From Akkermansiaceae bacterium UBA4589 (GTDB taxonomy: Bacteria; Verrucomicrobiota; Verrucomicrobiia; Verrucomicrobiales; Akkermansiaceae), in assembly GCA_002387565.1 (NCBI GenBank), contig DGJT01000038.1, positions 13,636 through 77,635 of the forward strand: 64,000 bases of DNA. The letters run 5' to 3'. The position numbers and the translations under genes were made by a program. The notes under the pieces are model-generated. The model saw only the letters and a list, made by a program, of their open reading frames with translations, made no database searches and had not been told where the DNA came from. This document shows, piece after piece, positions 62,573 to 64,000 of this stretch (position 1 is its first letter; every line of letters begins with the position of its first letter).

Positions 62573-63736
62573 ATGACAACTAAAACAACTAAAGGTGTTG
62601 CTCTTTTAGCGACAGGTCTTGCATCAAGTCTAGCGCTTGCTGCTGATAAACATGAACATCATGATCATGGTGTGGTATTTACCGCAAAAGGCAAAGAAAC
62701 CAAGGAAATCCGTATCAACGGTCGTTTACACTTCCAATATGACAACCTCTACTCAGAGGATGAAGCAGGAGCTGAAACACGTACAAACCACTTTTATTAC
62801 CGTCGTTTGCGTTTAGGAGCCAAAGCAAAGCTTAATCAAGATTGGTCAGCAGAAACCGTCTATGAGTTTGGTTCAGATAGTGGTAATGGAGGCAGTGTCG
62901 ACAAAGCAATTATAGTAAAAAAGACTAAAGTTTTTGGTCAAAAAGCTAAGCTTAGATTTGGTATGGATAAGGTTCCTTTTGGCTTAGAGGAAATACAATC
63001 ATCAACCTCTATACCTACGATTGAGCGCTCAGTAGCCACAAGATTTTTCTCAGATGACACCGATTTTGGTGTGCGTCACTCAGGAGTTAATCTTACCACT
63101 ATTGATAAAAAAGCTATAGGTTTTGTATACAGCTTACATGTCGGCAATGCCGCTCAAGGTGAGGGTAGTCGTCTAGGCGGTTCTGCTGAAGCTTCTAACT
63201 CTTTAGGTTATTGGGGTAGTGCTCAGTACAAATTTGACGCTAAAACAACACTTGTAGGTGTTGATTATGGTCATGTGAGTGATTTAGCTTCATCAGCTAA
63301 TGCAGGAGGTATGGATGCGTACACTATTTATGGTAAAACTATGGTAGGAGGCATTAAGCTCCAAGCTGAATACTTCAATGCAGAAATTGAAGAAGTAGGT
63401 TATGATTCAGATTCAAATGCCTATAGTATTACCGCATCAACAATGCTAGGTAAGTGGGAGCCAGTGATTCGCTATTCTTACTTGGAAACAGATTCTGCTG
63501 CTTTTGGTATTGATTCTGATGAACTTGTTCGTCGCTCTGCTAGTACAGGTTCAAGTATTGGTGCAGCACAAGGTCAAGACTCTGAAATTTCATCTTTTTA
63601 CTTTGGAGTTAATTATCATGCGAATAAAGCGGTTAAATACATGTTTGGTTACGAAATAGCCGAAGCTGAAAACTTTGATGGAACCAACACCAACGATATC
63701 AGTGGCCTTAGAGCACGTATCCAACTCTTATTCTAA
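62573..63736 (+). CDS. OprP/OprO-type outer-membrane porin
   Basis: A 387-aa porin of the Porin_O_P family, which forms trimers selective for phosphate or polyphosphate. It has a signal peptide (cleavage near LALAA, residue 23), a short His-rich N-terminus (DKHEHHDHG) and family strands (INGRLHFQYDNLYSED, HFYYRRLRLGAKAKLNQDW, LRFGMDKVPFGLEE). The C-terminal strand GLRARIQLLF ends in Phe as expected for outer-membrane assembly. It is a single-gene unit with a strong terminator. Confidence 0.88.
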   Translation: MTTKTTKGVALLATGLASSLALAADKHEHHDHGVVFTAKGKETKEIRINGRLHFQYDNLYSEDEAGAETRTNHFYYRRLRLGAKAKLNQDWSAETVYEFGSDSGNGGSVDKAIIVKKTKVFGQKAKLRFGMDKVPFGLEEIQSSTSIPTIERSVATRFFSDDTDFGVRHSGVNLTTIDKKAIGFVYSLHVGNAAQGEGSRLGGSAEASNSLGYWGSAQYKFDAKTTLVGVDYGHVSDLASSANAGGMDAYTIYGKTMVGGIKLQAEYFNAEIEEVGYDSDSNAYSITASTMLGKWEPVIRYSYLETDSAAFGIDSDELVRRSASTGSSIGAAQGQDSEISSFYFGVNYHANKAVKYMFGYEIAEAENFDGTNTNDISGLRARIQLLF

Positions 63737-63819
63737 GTTAGCTTAACAATTTTAAACCTATTTTAAGTGATTAAAGTAAGTTTATTCTAAGCAAAAAACA
63801 CAACCATAAATATAAAACG

Positions 63820-63855
63820 GCTAGTTATCCTGCGAGGGGTAACTAGCTTTTTTTA
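63820..63855 (+). terminator. Rho-independent terminator after the porin
   Basis: GCTAGTTA (63820-63827) and TAACTAGC (63840-63847) form a perfect 8-bp stem with a 12-nt loop followed by a T run. Confidence 0.88.
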
Positions 63856-63934
63856 TTTACCCCAGACGACAGTTTAAACCATCAAGACTATCACTTCTTA
63901 GGTACATCTATAATAACTTGCGCAAAAACTACAC

Positions 63935-64000
63935 ATGAGACATACTAGTGGAGTAAGTAATGCTAAGAGATGGGTGATGTGCAATAAAGAAGGACAAGAA
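63935..64000 (+). CDS. Possible 5' end of a gene cut by the window edge
   Basis: An ATG at 63935 opens a frame of 22 codons to the edge (MRHTSGVSNAKRWVMC...). A TATAAT hexamer lies at 63909-63914, 20 bp upstream. Too little is visible to name a family, and a chance frame is quite possible. Confidence 0.3.
   Translation, partial: MRHTSGVSNAKRWVMCNKEGQE

Overview
The window is AT-rich chromosomal DNA from a Gram-negative bacterium of the PVC superphylum, most likely a verrucomicrobium; an Opitutae/Puniceicoccales-like marine lineage is a guess. Support for this comes from a secreted dehydrogenase with a PVC-type C-terminal heme site next to a ThuA protein, an SGNH/sialate-esterase fusion, HPr kinase without other PTS genes, LptD and OprP-type porins (an outer membrane), and several small proteins that look like verrucomicrobial families. 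Almost no gene has a Shine-Dalgarno sequence. At least three genes have a promoter placed so that transcription would start at or next to the start codon.

Layout. 1-5.6 kb: the end of a cell-wall cluster (mraY, murD, a LysM protein), then a GNAT enzyme, argH and tatC. 6.9-12.4 kb: a GbsR/MarR-type regulator whose start overlaps a perfect palindrome, followed by seven tightly packed genes (DCC thiol-disulfide protein, two paralogous small membrane proteins, SRPBCC membrane protein, MBOAT/wax-synthase-like acyltransferase, DUF2071, TIGR01777), preceded by an imperfect copy of the same palindrome. 12.5-19.3 kb: argD, CCA-adding enzyme, a two-domain AhbA/AhbB-like protein, a PhoB/PhoR-type two-component pair and a convergent phosphotransacetylase. 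19.4-26.6 kb: two tandem coiled-coil membrane proteins, bioA, a sodium symporter, ribB with a dead RibA-like half, a CAU-anticodon tRNA and fabI. 27-40.6 kb is nearly all minus strand: hprK, nitroreductase, lptD, a beta-CASP nuclease, DUF58, MoxR, dnaA, a secreted unknown protein, a glycosyltransferase, a flavoprotein-polyferredoxin fusion and zur. 40.7-44.8 kb: a zinc-uptake operon divergent from zur, with two 15-bp Zur-like boxes between them. 44.9-64 kb: the ThuA/heme-dehydrogenase pair, ppnP, apt, a decayed alanine/ornithine racemase gene with an unusual structured leader, CDGSH, MscS, ROK kinase, trmO, prc, yggS, DUF971, the esterase fusion, a small HTH-like protein, a FAD oxidoreductase, a DUF21 protein and an OprP-type porin.

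Three regulatory circuits can be read from the DNA. Zur with its two operators controls porin-znuA-orf-znuC-znuB. The GbsR/MarR regulator with two palindromes controls itself and the seven-gene membrane operon, the best candidate here for an undescribed system. A possible Pho box lies upstream of the OprP porin. Two long gene-free gaps (1.0-1.4 kb and 26.6-27.0 kb) hold related fold-back repeats whose stems differ in sequence but remain self-complementary.
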